Assembly (NCBI RefSeq): GCF_026262505.1
Contig: NC_067204.1
Coordinates: forward strand, 4,249,797-4,313,796
DNA from: Trichomonas vaginalis G3
Taxonomy: Eukaryota; Parabasalia; Trichomonadida; Trichomonadidae
Direction of reading: 5' to 3'
DNA length: 64,000 nt
The position numbers were made by a program, and so were the translations under genes. Under the pieces are notes generated by a model. It was not told where the DNA came from and searched no databases. It saw nothing but the letters and a program-made list of their open reading frames with translations. Positions 41,796-52,277 of this stretch are shown piece after piece. The number at the start of each line of letters is the position of its first letter. The stretch's first letter is position 1.

Positions 41796-42281
41796 TTACT
41801 GGAAGTATGTCTTCTTGTGTGGGATCTCTGGGTTAAAGATGACCTTTCCGTTCAATGGTGCGCAGAATGCACTGCTGCCGTCTTCGCTGAGGTGAACACT
41901 GAGGCGAAGGCGTGCTGGAACACTTTGTACGTGTGGGCTCTTGAGTGTGAATTCTTGGCTGACAACTGTGTTAGCTTCGAAGGCAGAGAGGCGGAGCTCA
42001 ACTTCACCGATCTCTTCGTCACCACCGAAGAGGTGCTTCTTGAAGAGAACAACGACAAATGAAGCGCGTGCTGGATCGGTGTATTTGAAGTCCCATGTCT
42101 GTGTTGGTCTGTACTTCTCAGTGAATTCAGCACCATGGCGCATGAATGTGGATCTTGGACCAACACGTGCAACGAGTGTTGTCTTTCCGTTTGTTGGGAA
42201 GCTGCCTGTGCTGACTCCATCAACGCGGATGAAAGCACGGTTTCCGTTCATGAGTGGCATGTAATCGTAGTTATTCATCAT
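41796..42281 (-). CDS. C2-domain protein, left copy
   Basis: 161 aa from ATG 42281 (the frame is open three codons further upstream to a TTG, which I reject). The protein is a single C2-like beta-sandwich: AFIRVDGVSTGSF opens the first strand, TQTWDFKYTDPARASFVVVLFKKHLFGGDEEIGEVELRLSAF covers the central strands and the exposed loop, and SVPARLRLSVHLSED is a late strand. Some acidic loop residues are present (D in KYTDP, GGDEE), so Ca2+ or phospholipid binding is possible but not proven. Codons are strongly biased to GC-ending forms, indicating high expression. Its twin at 45439-45924 encodes the identical protein on the opposite strand. Confidence 0.85.
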   Translation of the reverse strand: MMNNYDYMPLMNGNRAFIRVDGVSTGSFPTNGKTTLVARVGPRSTFMRHGAEFTEKYRPTQTWDFKYTDPARASFVVVLFKKHLFGGDEEIGEVELRLSAFEANTVVSQEFTLKSPHVQSVPARLRLSVHLSEDGSSAFCAPLNGKVIFNPEIPHKKTYFQ

Positions 42282-42296
42282 GTCTAGCAACTAGAA

Positions 42297-42302
42297 AAAT
42301 GA
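42297..42302 (-). promoter_or_regulatory. Inr of C2-domain gene, left copy
   Basis: TCATTT on the minus strand lies 19 nt before ATG 42281, mirrored at 45418-45423. Confidence 0.55.
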
Positions 42303-42436
42303 TGACTTTTATTTCCTCAATTTTTCTGAATCGACGGTAAATCAGGTTTTCAGAGCAAATTAGGTCATTGTTTCTGAGACAAAAATTAATGTAATATTCA
42401 TGATATACAAATGTTAAATTCATCAATATTTATTAA

Positions 42437-43622
42437 GGGTGCACCCGCATGTACGTTTATTTGAGAGGAGGAGGATTACCCTCTCAATTTTGAAAGCTTC
42501 GTTAACTTAATATCTCGATGAATATTGGATTAAAATTGAATTTGCCCATACCAATATATCTGATACAATATCCTGAAGTTTTACTAAAAAGAATTTTTTA
42601 AAATCCCTGCAGATTCGGGGATTTTTAAATTTTTTGATTTTTTTCGAAAATTTTTCGGAAAAAAAATATTTTCAAAAGAGCCTTAACGGCTAAGTTTTAT
42701 GTTTAATGTTGAGTATCAAAAAGAATGGGCATCTGATATAGCCATCATATATCCCAGAAGCAAATAAAAATTATGACTTTTTAAGGGTGCCCTATAGACG
42801 ATAGACCACCCTCAGAAAAGCACTTTTAAGGTTATTATATTGAGAACTAGAATCCGGATAATCCATTCATTCGAGTTCTAATAAGGTTAATTTTGTGATG
42901 TTTACATTATCGTTATAGGGCACCCTTAAGCATAAAAAATGAAATTTTATTTTTTGCAAAAAACAGGCCACCCGGGTGTACGTTTATTTGAGAGGAGGAG
43001 GATTAAATTTTTGAAAGCACTAAAATTTGTAAATATGCTAGTTATATAATAATATGCATTATTTTAAAAAATAAAAATTAAAGCACGTTAAAATCTTTTT
43101 TGATGAATTTTTACAAAAGCTACTCAGGATAATGCAAAATATGAGTAGTTAAACATAAATTTCAAATCAGATTTTACTTATAATAAATATTTTAAATTTC
43201 CGAAAATTAAGTTCAGATCGACTCTATACGTAGTAAATACTAAATAAGGTGCCAAAAACCTATTAAACAGTATCAAAACTATCAAGATTGTAATGTTTTT
43301 AAAGAAAAATTTATAGAATTATGGACTTCAAACAGATATTATGTAAATAAAAATAATATAATGAATTTATTTATTCGTATAATAGCAGTAATAAGTCGAT
43401 TATTCACTTCTACTTCTGAGATTTGAATTTAATTTCGACAGAAAAAGAGATTCAAGAGGAAAATACTAGGGGATACAAACAGCCACCATGACAGGATTAT
43501 TATGGAGCCAAGTTATATTTTTTGATATTTTTAGAGTTTTCCTACCTATTTAGGTACCAAGTTATTGCTTAAAAATTAAGGTTCTAAATTCTGAAGTTTA
43601 CATGATCCTCCCGGGCGCACCC
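42437..43622. mobile_element. Family B TTAA-target element, copy B1
   Basis: The ends are GGGTGC(A/G)CCC and its inverse, flanked by TTAA on both sides (42433-42436 and 43623-43626), as in Kolobok/piggyBac-type insertions. A 28-bp word 'tgtacgtttatttgagagg..' occurs at about 42452 and again at 42979, so the element may itself be a composite. It has no transposase and it contains a nested element with similar ends. A second, inverted copy is at 50862-51627. Confidence 0.75.
42785..42925. mobile_element. 141-bp TTAA MITE nested in B1
   Basis: Inverted ends GGGTGCCCTATA / TATAGGGCACCC, with TTAA duplicated at 42781-42784 and 42926-42929. The first bases match those of family B, so the same transposase could move both. 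Confidence 0.8.
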
Positions 43623-43741
43623 TTAAAATCAAAATTTTCCGTTATTTAATTTATTCAATTTTTTGAGAGACAATTTAGCTGTTCTTTATCTACTTTATTT
43701 AATTTAGTTTTTCAGCCAATATTGCTATTACTTAATAAATG

Positions 43742-45000
43742 TGTTGTAAACAGAAATTCATCAAAAGTGACACCTCAGAAAAGCTAAAATATTGAATTTT
43801 TGGAACTTTTGATAGAGCACGTTTTTAAATATTAATTAAAGTAAATGTATATTTTGTAAAGATTCTTTTTAATAAAAAAAAATAAAATTTTGAAGAAGAA
43901 CACAAAATCTTCTGAAAAATAATATCACATAAACTCATATTATTTTCTAATATATAACTATTTTATATAAAAATCAAATTCAATGATCTTAAAAGCGAAT
44001 GATAAACCTCAAAATTTACGAATATAATGAGTGGGAATATAATGCTTATCTATCATAAAACCATATGAAATATCAATTTTTGCTTTACGCCTAATTTTTG
44101 ACGACACTTAGCAAAAAATGTTAAATGTTAACACTCAGTCCATTTGAATATGAAAAATAAAATTGACTTTGATTAAATGTTTTTATTTATCATGCAATTC
44201 TTCTTGCGACCAAAGTTTTGAATAAAACTTAAAAAAATAAGATAGCTTAAAAAATAATATACGGTAGTGTTTACTAATAGATGAATAGTATATAAATTCT
44301 ATTAAAATGGATTTGATCCAAAAAAATATATAAAATTTGATCATAAATAAAATCGTTTTAAATTACTTCTTCATTTAAATTATAACAATTATTTTTGGTT
44401 TTATATTTTTTTGGATCAAATCCATTTTAATAGAATTTATATACTATTCATCTATTAGTAAACACTACCGTATATTATTTTTTAAGCTATCTTATTTTTT
44501 TAAGTTTTATTCAAATCTTTGGTCGCAAGAAGAATTGCATGATAAATAAAAACATTTAATCAAAGTCAATTTTATTTTTCATATTCAAATGGACTGAGTG
44601 TTAACATTTAACATTTTTTGCTAATTGTCGTCAAAAATTAGGCGTAAAGCAAAAATTGATATTTCATATGGTTTTATGATAGATAAGCATTATATTCCCA
44701 CTCATTATATTCGTAAATTTTGAGGTTTATCCTTCGCTTTTAAGATCATTGAATTTGATTTTTATATAAAATAGTTATATATTAGAAAATAATATGAGTT
44801 TATGTGATATTATTTTTCAGAAGATTTCATTCTATATGCCTATGAAAAGTACTCTCAAAACTAACTTTTTCCTAATTATAATTAAATCTAGAATATTGTA
44901 TTATGCTTAGTATTATTTCATTTTTCTCATTCAATTTAGAATTTACAAATGTCAAAAAATTGAGAGCTGTCACTTTTGATGAATTTTTGTTTATTACAAT
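43742..45000. mobile_element. Family A TIR element, full fold-back copy A2
   Basis: 1259 bp with the same ends as A1. The interior is a giant near-perfect palindrome of roughly 500 bp per arm (about 43925-44830), centred near 44350. Both flanks carry 'tattacttaataaatg', an unusually long direct repeat that may include the target duplication. No coding content. It lies between the two arms of the C2 inverted duplication. Confidence 0.85.
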
Positions 45001-45417
45001 ATTACTTAATAAATGATATTGTTAATCATATGTCACAGCTTTTTACTTGCAATTTTCAAGATTAGATCCACTTTAATAGTTATTTTATTAAAAGAACGAT
45101 CAACGTGATTTTGTTTTTAATATATCACAGTTCTATTGTATGTTAAATATTTCAAGAATTTTCTAATCGATAACAAGCTGTAAATCCTTTGAAATTTTGT
45201 TCTCAAATTTTCACGAACGATTTTTTGGCTCTCAAAAAAAATGATTGATTCCCAAAATCAAATCAATAAAATTAATAAATTTTAAATAGTTATATGATAA
45301 ATACAAATAATGATAAATTTGGGGATATAAATTGAGTGATACTCAGAAACAATGACCTAATTTGCTCTGAAAACCTGATTTACCGTCGATTCAGAAAAAT
45401 TGAGGAAATAAAAGTCA

Positions 45418-45423
45418 TCATTT
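45418..45423 (+). promoter_or_regulatory. Inr of C2-domain gene, right copy
   Basis: TCATTT with A+1 at 45420, 19 nt before ATG 45439. Confidence 0.55.
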
Positions 45424-45438
45424 TTCTAGTTGCTAGAC

Positions 45439-45924
45439 ATGATGAATAACTACGATTACATGCCACTCATGAACGGAAACCGTGCTTTCATCCGCGTTGA
45501 TGGAGTCAGCACAGGCAGCTTCCCAACAAACGGAAAGACAACACTCGTTGCACGTGTTGGTCCAAGATCCACATTCATGCGCCATGGTGCTGAATTCACT
45601 GAGAAGTACAGACCAACACAGACATGGGACTTCAAATACACCGATCCAGCACGCGCTTCATTTGTCGTTGTTCTCTTCAAGAAGCACCTCTTCGGTGGTG
45701 ACGAAGAGATCGGTGAAGTTGAGCTCCGCCTCTCTGCCTTCGAAGCTAACACAGTTGTCAGCCAAGAATTCACACTCAAGAGCCCACACGTACAAAGTGT
45801 TCCAGCACGCCTTCGCCTCAGTGTTCACCTCAGCGAAGACGGCAGCAGTGCATTCTGCGCACCATTGAACGGAAAGGTCATCTTTAACCCAGAGATCCCA
45901 CACAAGAAGACATACTTCCAGTAA
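45439..45924 (+). CDS. C2-domain protein, right copy
   Basis: 161 aa, identical to the protein of 41796-42281. Promoter, coding region and 3' flank all lie inside the duplicated arm, so both copies should be expressed alike and would be indistinguishable in transcript data. Identity extends through non-coding sequence, so it reflects recent duplication or gene conversion rather than protein-level selection. Confidence 0.85.
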   Translation: MMNNYDYMPLMNGNRAFIRVDGVSTGSFPTNGKTTLVARVGPRSTFMRHGAEFTEKYRPTQTWDFKYTDPARASFVVVLFKKHLFGGDEEIGEVELRLSAFEANTVVSQEFTLKSPHVQSVPARLRLSVHLSEDGSSAFCAPLNGKVIFNPEIPHKKTYFQ

Positions 45925-46172
45925 GTAACTTCAACGAAAAAACTACAAAACATTTAACATTAATAGACTTTATCCTTATCCTTATCTTTATATTATATAC
46001 TATCTTATATTAAACTATCCTGTTATCTATCCCTTAAATTTATTCATTGCCTTTTTAATTCATCCTTTTTAATTTTGAAATTCTTCTAATTTTTTTTTCA
46101 AAAATAACAAAACCTCTTCATTCACTCACAAACATGCATAAATACTATAATACCAATGGAATTCAAGAGCGA

Positions 46173-47511
46173 TAATGCATTGACCCTCCCCAAATTTCTG
46201 ATAAAAATATAATTAACATATTAGAAGTTATGATTCAAAATATAATATAGCAATATGGATAAAACATGCTACCAACTCAAAAATAAAGAAATCAAGAAAT
46301 TTTCAAACTCATAAATATTAGGATAAATAAATAATCTTTTATCCCGACTTTTTATCTTATATCATAGATGAATTTCTAATTAAAATAGCCAAAATCAATT
46401 TTGGAAAATAATTAGAAATTATCTGTCAGTATCTTTGGAAAATGCTATGTGATTCAGCCATTAAGCCCAATATTCGATATGTCTTACTCAAATACGCATT
46501 TAGTTTACACGAATGGAAAAAACTTCTTCTATTTCATATAAACAATGTAACCATATTAGCAACAGAGTTTAATTTTATACTATCAACATTTCGAACTGTC
46601 GGACAAATACAAATTAATGTGAAATTTATATTATGAGTAAATATGTGTAAATATAATATACTAATAGTCTAATTACTCTTTAAATGAATTGTGATATGCT
46701 TTGATGAAATTAAACAATACAATAAAATTCGATTGTAAATAATTCTCATGTTTAAATTTAATTTATATTTTCAGAATGAGATATATAAAGTATAACTAAT
46801 TATCAAAATGTTTTTGATTTTAAAGGCTGTTTAATTCACTCTAACGAAATACAGTTTCAAATTACACTCCAAAGCAAATTATTTGCGATGGTTAAAGATA
46901 GAGAATGCCTTTTATTATAAAACACCAACCAAAAATAATGGTTATTTTTAATATTATTTATATCAAAATTTTAAATCAATAATAGCTTTTCATTAAAATC
47001 AATAATAATTAAAGCACGTTATGCCTGTTCAATTGTGAACTTCTATAACCGTTAAGATCATTTCCGAAAGACTAATATATAATAGAGAGTCACATGTAGA
47101 CACAAATAATGATAATAACATTATTTCATAAGAAAATTTTCTGTATCATATTGAATCGGTTATAATTAATTCGCTATCAAAAGTTATTATTTTGAATGAA
47201 TTCATAAAATCTTTATTCGGAAAAACATTTGTATAATCATTATGGCAATCTAAATTACTTGTTTTTTAAATAAGTTAATTTGAAAAGAACACTGAAATAT
47301 GCGCCATTGAATCACAAAGAACACATTATGCTTATAATCATTGTCTAACGCCCAAAGATATTATGAGAATATTTAATTTCGAAAATCATAATATTTCAAA
47401 ACTGTGTTTTTCTTTATTTGACAGTTAAGTATTTAAAAAAACACTCGTATTTAAATAGTTCGATCTATTTTGTTTTAAAATTAAAAGTAATTATTTTATC
47501 TTTATGAAAAA
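46173..47511. other. Gene-free stretch upstream of the Myb gene 3' end
   Basis: About 1.3 kb of AT-rich sequence. A frame at 46442-46636 has no recognised content and no Inr. Confidence 0.4.
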
Positions 47512-48096
47512 TTAGTTAACATAATTAAAAATTGTAGATATTTCCTGTATGAATTCTTGATCATATTGGTCTGTAAATGTTCCAAATAAATCTATTTCAT
47601 TAGTATTACCCATGATATGAGAATTTTTCTCACTTGAATTACATTCAACCGATGTATTAACATTATTTGCAATTGTTGGATTTTGGGCCTTCATTTCAAG
47701 GTAGGAGTTTTGGATTTTCATATTATTTTGAAAAATTTTTGATTTCCTTCTTTCAAGTAAAGTCCACCTATTTTTGACATTAACATCTGTTCTTCCAGGT
47801 AAATATAACGCAATAGTACTCCATCTAGGACCAATTTGCGAATAAACATATTCTAAAATAAAATCTTCTTCTGAATTCCATGGATTTTTAGTAATATTTT
47901 GGGACAAATAGTGTCTCCACCTCTCCCTCAATTGCCTTGCTGATCTTTTATTCATTTTTTCAGCAATTAAATCCCAATTATGCTCCCCATATTTATTGAC
48001 CATTTCCCTGATACAGTTGTCCTCTTCTTTTGTAAATCTCTTTCGGCCTTTTTCGTTAAATAATATTATTTGCCTCCAGTCCTCAGAGCACTGCAT
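47512..48096 (-). CDS. R2R3-type Myb transcription factor
   Basis: 194 aa. The first Myb repeat (about residues 17-63, RKRFTKEEDNCIREMVNKYG...WDLIAEKM..RSARQLRERWRHYL) and the second (69-113, NPWNSEEDFILEYVYSQIG..WSTIALYLPGRTDVNVKNRW) carry the spaced aromatic residues and recognition helices of Myb DNA-binding domains. The C-terminal 80 residues are Asn/Ser-rich without a domain. The parasite has many such small Myb proteins; several regulate adhesin and iron-responsive genes, but the target here is unknown. ATG 48096 is 10 nt after a good Inr. Confidence 0.92.
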   Translation of the reverse strand: MQCSEDWRQIILFNEKGRKRFTKEEDNCIREMVNKYGEHNWDLIAEKMNKRSARQLRERWRHYLSQNITKNPWNSEEDFILEYVYSQIGPRWSTIALYLPGRTDVNVKNRWTLLERRKSKIFQNNMKIQNSYLEMKAQNPTIANNVNTSVECNSSEKNSHIMGNTNEIDLFGTFTDQYDQEFIQEISTIFNYVN

Positions 48097-48102
48097 TTTG
48101 AA

Positions 48103-48108
48103 AAATGA
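48103..48108 (-). promoter_or_regulatory. Inr of the Myb gene
   Basis: TCATTT on the minus strand, A+1 at 48106, 10 nt before ATG 48096. Confidence 0.65.
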
Positions 48109-48701
48109 GACGTTTTATTTTTGATTACCTTAACCAAATTTAAATATTTTATTTGTCCTTTTATAGAGCATTGCATTTATAAAAAATATAACCGTATATT
48201 AATCCTTTGAAAATTCAAAATTCTCAATTGAATTGAAAGAATTGAGAAACATTGAAATGGGATTAACTATCCTAAATCAGCGCAAATCGGATTTTCATTT
48301 GCTAACGAATGCCTTTTTTCGATTTATCAATAATCGATTATCAGTCATGAACAATTTTCGAAAAATTGAAAAATCGGAATAATTTGTTTACGATTGTAAT
48401 AAACAGAAATTCATCAAAAGTGACAGCTCTCAATTTTTTGACATTTGTAAATTCTAAATTGAATGAGAAATATGAAATAATACTAAGCATAATACAATAT
48501 TCTAGATTTAATTATAATTAGGAAAAAGTTAGTTTTGAGAGTACTTTTCATAGGCATATAGAATGAAATCTTCTGAAAAATAATATCACATAAACTCATA
48601 TTATTTTCTAATATATAACTATTTTATATAAAAATCAAATTCAATGATCTTAAAAGCGAAGGATAAACCTCAAAATTTACGAATATAATGAGTGGGAATA
48701 T

Positions 48702-50766
48702 TGTTACATGCTAAGTAGTGTCAATGTGTAAACCTCTCAATTTTATCGTCTGGCAAGCAACACAATTCCCTCAAAAATATTGAAAAAATATAAAAAATAA
48801 AATGAATTAAAATGTACTTAAAATGAGAAATAGATTATGATATTAGATTTTAGAAAAAACAGACTTTTGATATAACTTTTGAGAATCTCATATAAAAAAA
48901 AAGCATTTAAAAATAAATTTAAATATCTTATTTATTTTACTATTGTAAATATATTCTGAGATTTTTAGAAAAAAACACCTTTCATAAGTATTCAATATTT
49001 GAGAATACGCTCCAAAAAAGAATAGATTCTTTTATATTCGCTTATATAAAAGGAGACTCTCTATCAGATGCGAATGCCTGAATTCAGCACCTCTGATAGA
49101 GAGTTTCCTCTTATATAAGCAAATATTTTTCATTCGTTTTTGTTAATATAAAAACATCAAAATCTACCAATATGAGAAATTAAACCCTGCGAGGCACCAG
49201 TCTAGAACTGGCACTTCGCAGGGTTGAATTTCTCTTGACAAATGACAAAACTTGTTCGCAATTGTGAACCATTGCGAGCAAGTTTGCCAGATATCTGGAA
49301 GGAATTGCTCCTTATGATATATGCATTGTAACTGTATATATCATAAAGAGCAATTCCTTCAATTAAACGCAAAAACTTTGGTGCAATCGTTGCTGATTGC
49401 ACCAAAGTTTTCGAACTTTCCCGAGGGAATTGGAGGGTGAGAGATACATAGTCTATCTATGTACCTCCCACTCTCCAAATCCCACTCTAAATGGGAGAAA
49501 CTTTGTTCGCATGTTATCTTATTCAAACAAAGTTTCTCCCATTTAGAGAAGGAATAGGAGCCTACCAGGCACTGATATATAATCAGTGCTTTGTAGGCTC
49601 CTATTCCTAATAGAAAGTTCGAAAACTCGGTCGCAATTGCATCTGATTGCGACCGAGTTTTCGAACTTTCCCGAGGGAATTGAAGGGTGAGAGGTATATA
49701 GTATGCCTATATGCCTCTCACCCTCCAATTCCTTCTCTGAAGCTGGGAAATTTTGTCCAAATGTTAAACTATTCAGACAAAATTTCCCAGCTTCAGAGAA
49801 GGAATAGGAGCCTACCAGGCACTGATATATAATCAGTGCTTTGTAGGCTCCTATTCCTAATAGAAAGTTCGAAAACTCGGTCGCAATTGCATCTGATTGC
49901 GACCGAGTTTTCGAACTTTCCCGAGGGAATTGGAGGGTGAGAGATACATAGTCTATCTATGTACCTCCCACCCTCCAAATCCCACTCTAAATGGGAGAAA
50001 CTTTGTTCGCATGTTATCTTATTCAAACAAAGTTTCTCCCATTTAGAGAAGGAATAGGAGCCTACCAGGCACTGATATATAATCAGTGCTTTGTAGGCTC
50101 CTATTCCTAATAAAAATTTGAAAACTTTGGAGCATTTGATTATTGTATTTTGTCAAGAGAAATTCAACCCTGCGAAGTGCCAGTTCTAGACTGGTGCCTC
50201 GCAGGGTTTAATTTCTCATATTGGTAGATTTTGATGTTTTTATATTAACAAAAACGAATGAAAAGATTTGCTTATATAAGAGGAAACTCTCTATCAGAGG
50301 TGCTGAATTCAGGCATTCGCATCTGATAGAGAGTCTCCTTTTATATAAGCGAATATAAAAGAATCTATTCTTTTTTGGAGCGTATTTTCAAATATTGAAT
50401 ACTTATGAAAAGTGTTTTTCCTAAAAATTTAATATAATGCTTAGCACAATATATAAAATTAAAATATCTATAATTATTTTCTATATCACACTTTTCATTA
50501 CACCTTGAAAAGTCTTCTCAAACTCTATTTTTAATTATTTTTTAGATATATCTCAAGTGTGATTATTCAAAAACTCATATAGACTATATTTATTTTTTTC
50601 ATTCAAAAAATTATATGAGAATCTCAAATTAACTTTCAAATTTTTTATTTTAAAAACATATTACTAATCATATTTTAAGATACTTTTTCGCCCAAAAAAT
50701 AATCGTACTTCCTCGACGATTAATAGGCTCTCAATTTCTATCATTGACACGACTTAACATGCAACA
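48702..50766. mobile_element. Element C: TIR element carrying hairpin array 3
   Basis: 2065 bp. The ends are TGTT(A/G)CATG(C/T)TAAGT and its inverse, and ATAT is duplicated at 48698-48701 and 50767-50770, reconstituting the empty A-family site. Long subterminal inverted repeats (about 48971-49235 and 50150-50419) enclose the hairpin array. No transposase frame exists, so it is non-autonomous. Confidence 0.8.
49040..50340. repeat. Hairpin array 3 within element C
   Basis: Outer palindromes (GGAGACTCTCTATCAGA; CCCTGCGAGGCACCAGT) are mirrored on both sides. Inside are palindromes with arms AACTTGTTCGCAAT, GCTCCTTATGATATA, AACTTTGGTGCAATC, GGAGGGTGAGAGATACATAG, GGGAGAAACTTTGTTCGCAT, GGAATAGGAGCCTACCAGGC and TTCGAAAACTCGGTCGCAA. 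A four-hairpin unit of about 242-249 bp recurs (starts near 49554, 49796 and 50045). One hairpin differs between units (ATGGGAGAAACTTTGTTC against AGCTGGGAAATTTTGTCC) with both of its arms changed together. Confidence 0.93.
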
Positions 50767-50861
50767 ATATAATGCTTATCTATCATAAAACCATATGAAA
50801 TATCAATTTTTGCTTTACGCCTAATTTTTGACGACAATTAGCAAAAAATGTTAAATGTTAA

Positions 50862-51627
50862 GGGTGCACACGAGAGGATCATGTAAACTTCAGAATTTAG
50901 AACCTTATTTTAGGCATTATCTTGGCTATCTATTTAGGCTCGAAAAGCAAAAAATATCAAAAAATACAACTTGAGTCCATTATGACCCTTTCATGGAGGT
51001 AGTTTTTATCCGCTAGTATTTTCCCTTTGAATCTCTTTACAATTCGAAATCAAATTCAAAACTCAGTAGAAGAAAGGAAGAATCGACTTACTACGGTTGT
51101 AATACGAATAAATACATATATTTAATTATTTTTATTTACATAATAATTGTTTGAAGCTCATATTCCATCAAATTTTTAAATAAAAACATTAAAATGTTGA
51201 AAATGTTCATATATTTTAATAGGGTTTTGGCACTTTATTGAGGAATTACTACATACATAGTCGAACTGAACTTGATATTTTGAAATTTAAATTATTTATC
51301 AAAATTAAAATTTAACTTGAAATTTATAATTATTTAGTCATATTTTGCATAATTCTAAGTAGATTTTGTAAAAAATCAAGAAAGAAAAATTTTAACGTGC
51401 TTTATTTTTTCTTTTTTATAATAATACATATTATTATATAATTAACATATTCATAATGTTTCACCCTTTCAAAAATATAATACTCCTCCTCTCAAATAAA
51501 CGTACATACGGGTGGCCTCTTTTTTCAAAAAATTAAAATTTGAAGTTTTGGGCTCAAATATTAGAGATTTTTTCAACCTTCAACGATATATGTTGTCTAT
51601 ATCAGACCTCCTTTCTTTTTGATACTT
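50862..51627. mobile_element. Family B element, inverted copy B2
   Basis: It begins GGGTGCACAC after TTAA 50858-50861 and is diverged, in reverse orientation, from the right and middle parts of B1 (shared words 'gatcatgtaaacttcagaat' and 'cctcctctcaaataaacgta'). It stops at 51627, where element A4 is inserted. Confidence 0.7.
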
Positions 51628-52277
51628 TGTTGTAAACAGAAATTCATCAAAAGTGACACCTCAGAAAAGCTAAAATATTGAATTTTTGGAACTTTTGATA
51701 GAGCACGTTTTTAAATATTAATTAAAGTAAATGTATATTTTGTAAAGATTCTTTTTAATAAAAAAAATAAAATTTTGAAGAAGAACACAAAATCTTCTGA
51801 AAAATAATATCACATAAATTCATATTATTTTCTAATATATAACTATTTTATATAAAAATCAAATTCAATGATCTTAAAAGCGAAGGATAAACCTCAAAAT
51901 TTACGAATATAATGAGTGGGAATATAATGCTTATCTATCATAAAACCATATGAAATATCAATTTTTGCTTTACGCCTAATTTTTGACGACAATTAGCAAA
52001 AAATGTTAAATGTTAACACTCAGTCCATTTGAATATGAAAAATAAAATTGACTTTGATTAAATGTTTTTATTTATCATGCAATTCTTCTTGCGACCAAAG
52101 ATTTGAATAAAACTTAAAAAAATAAGATAGCTTAAAAAATAATATACGGTAGTGTTTACTAATAGATGAATAGTATATAAATTCTATTAAAATGGATTTG
52201 ATCCAAAAAAATATAAAACCAAAAATAATTGTTATAATTTAAATGAAGAAGTAATTTAAAACGATTTTATTTGTGAT
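51628..52277. mobile_element. Family A element, half copy A4
   Basis: The left end and first arm match A2 almost base for base, followed by the central segment ('aaaccaaaaataattg', 'aatgaagaagtaatttaaaa') in the opposite orientation. The right arm is missing. Its near-identity to A2 indicates recent activity. Confidence 0.75.

Larger units (their letters stand above)
41548..42378. repeat. Left arm of an 831-bp inverted duplication
   Basis: By eye this arm is the exact reverse complement of 45342-46172: same length, same flank words at both edges ('tcgctc' outside, 'ctgag' inside) and identical coding content in every frame compared. It contains the whole C2-domain gene with its promoter and 3' flank. 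Confidence 0.93.
45342..46172. repeat. Right arm of the 831-bp inverted duplication
   Basis: Reverse complement of 41548-42378. The 2963-bp spacer holds B1, its nested MITE and A2. Confidence 0.93.
48393..50857. mobile_element. Family A element, inverted copy A3, interrupted
   Basis: 48393-48701 is the reverse complement of the right end of A2, and the element resumes at 50771 for about 87 bp up to TTAA 50858-50861. Element C is inserted in it. Beyond 50861 family B sequence takes over, and the remaining half of A3 is not found nearby. Confidence 0.75.

Noticed and set aside
41817-42264. Overlapping frames antisense to the C2 gene and their mirror copies at 45456-45903
   Set aside because: They are shadows of a codon-biased gene; the C2 frame has the domain pattern, the Inr and the better composition.
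49040-50340. Hairpins read as bacterial terminators
   Set aside because: No T-run follows the stems and they are not at gene ends.
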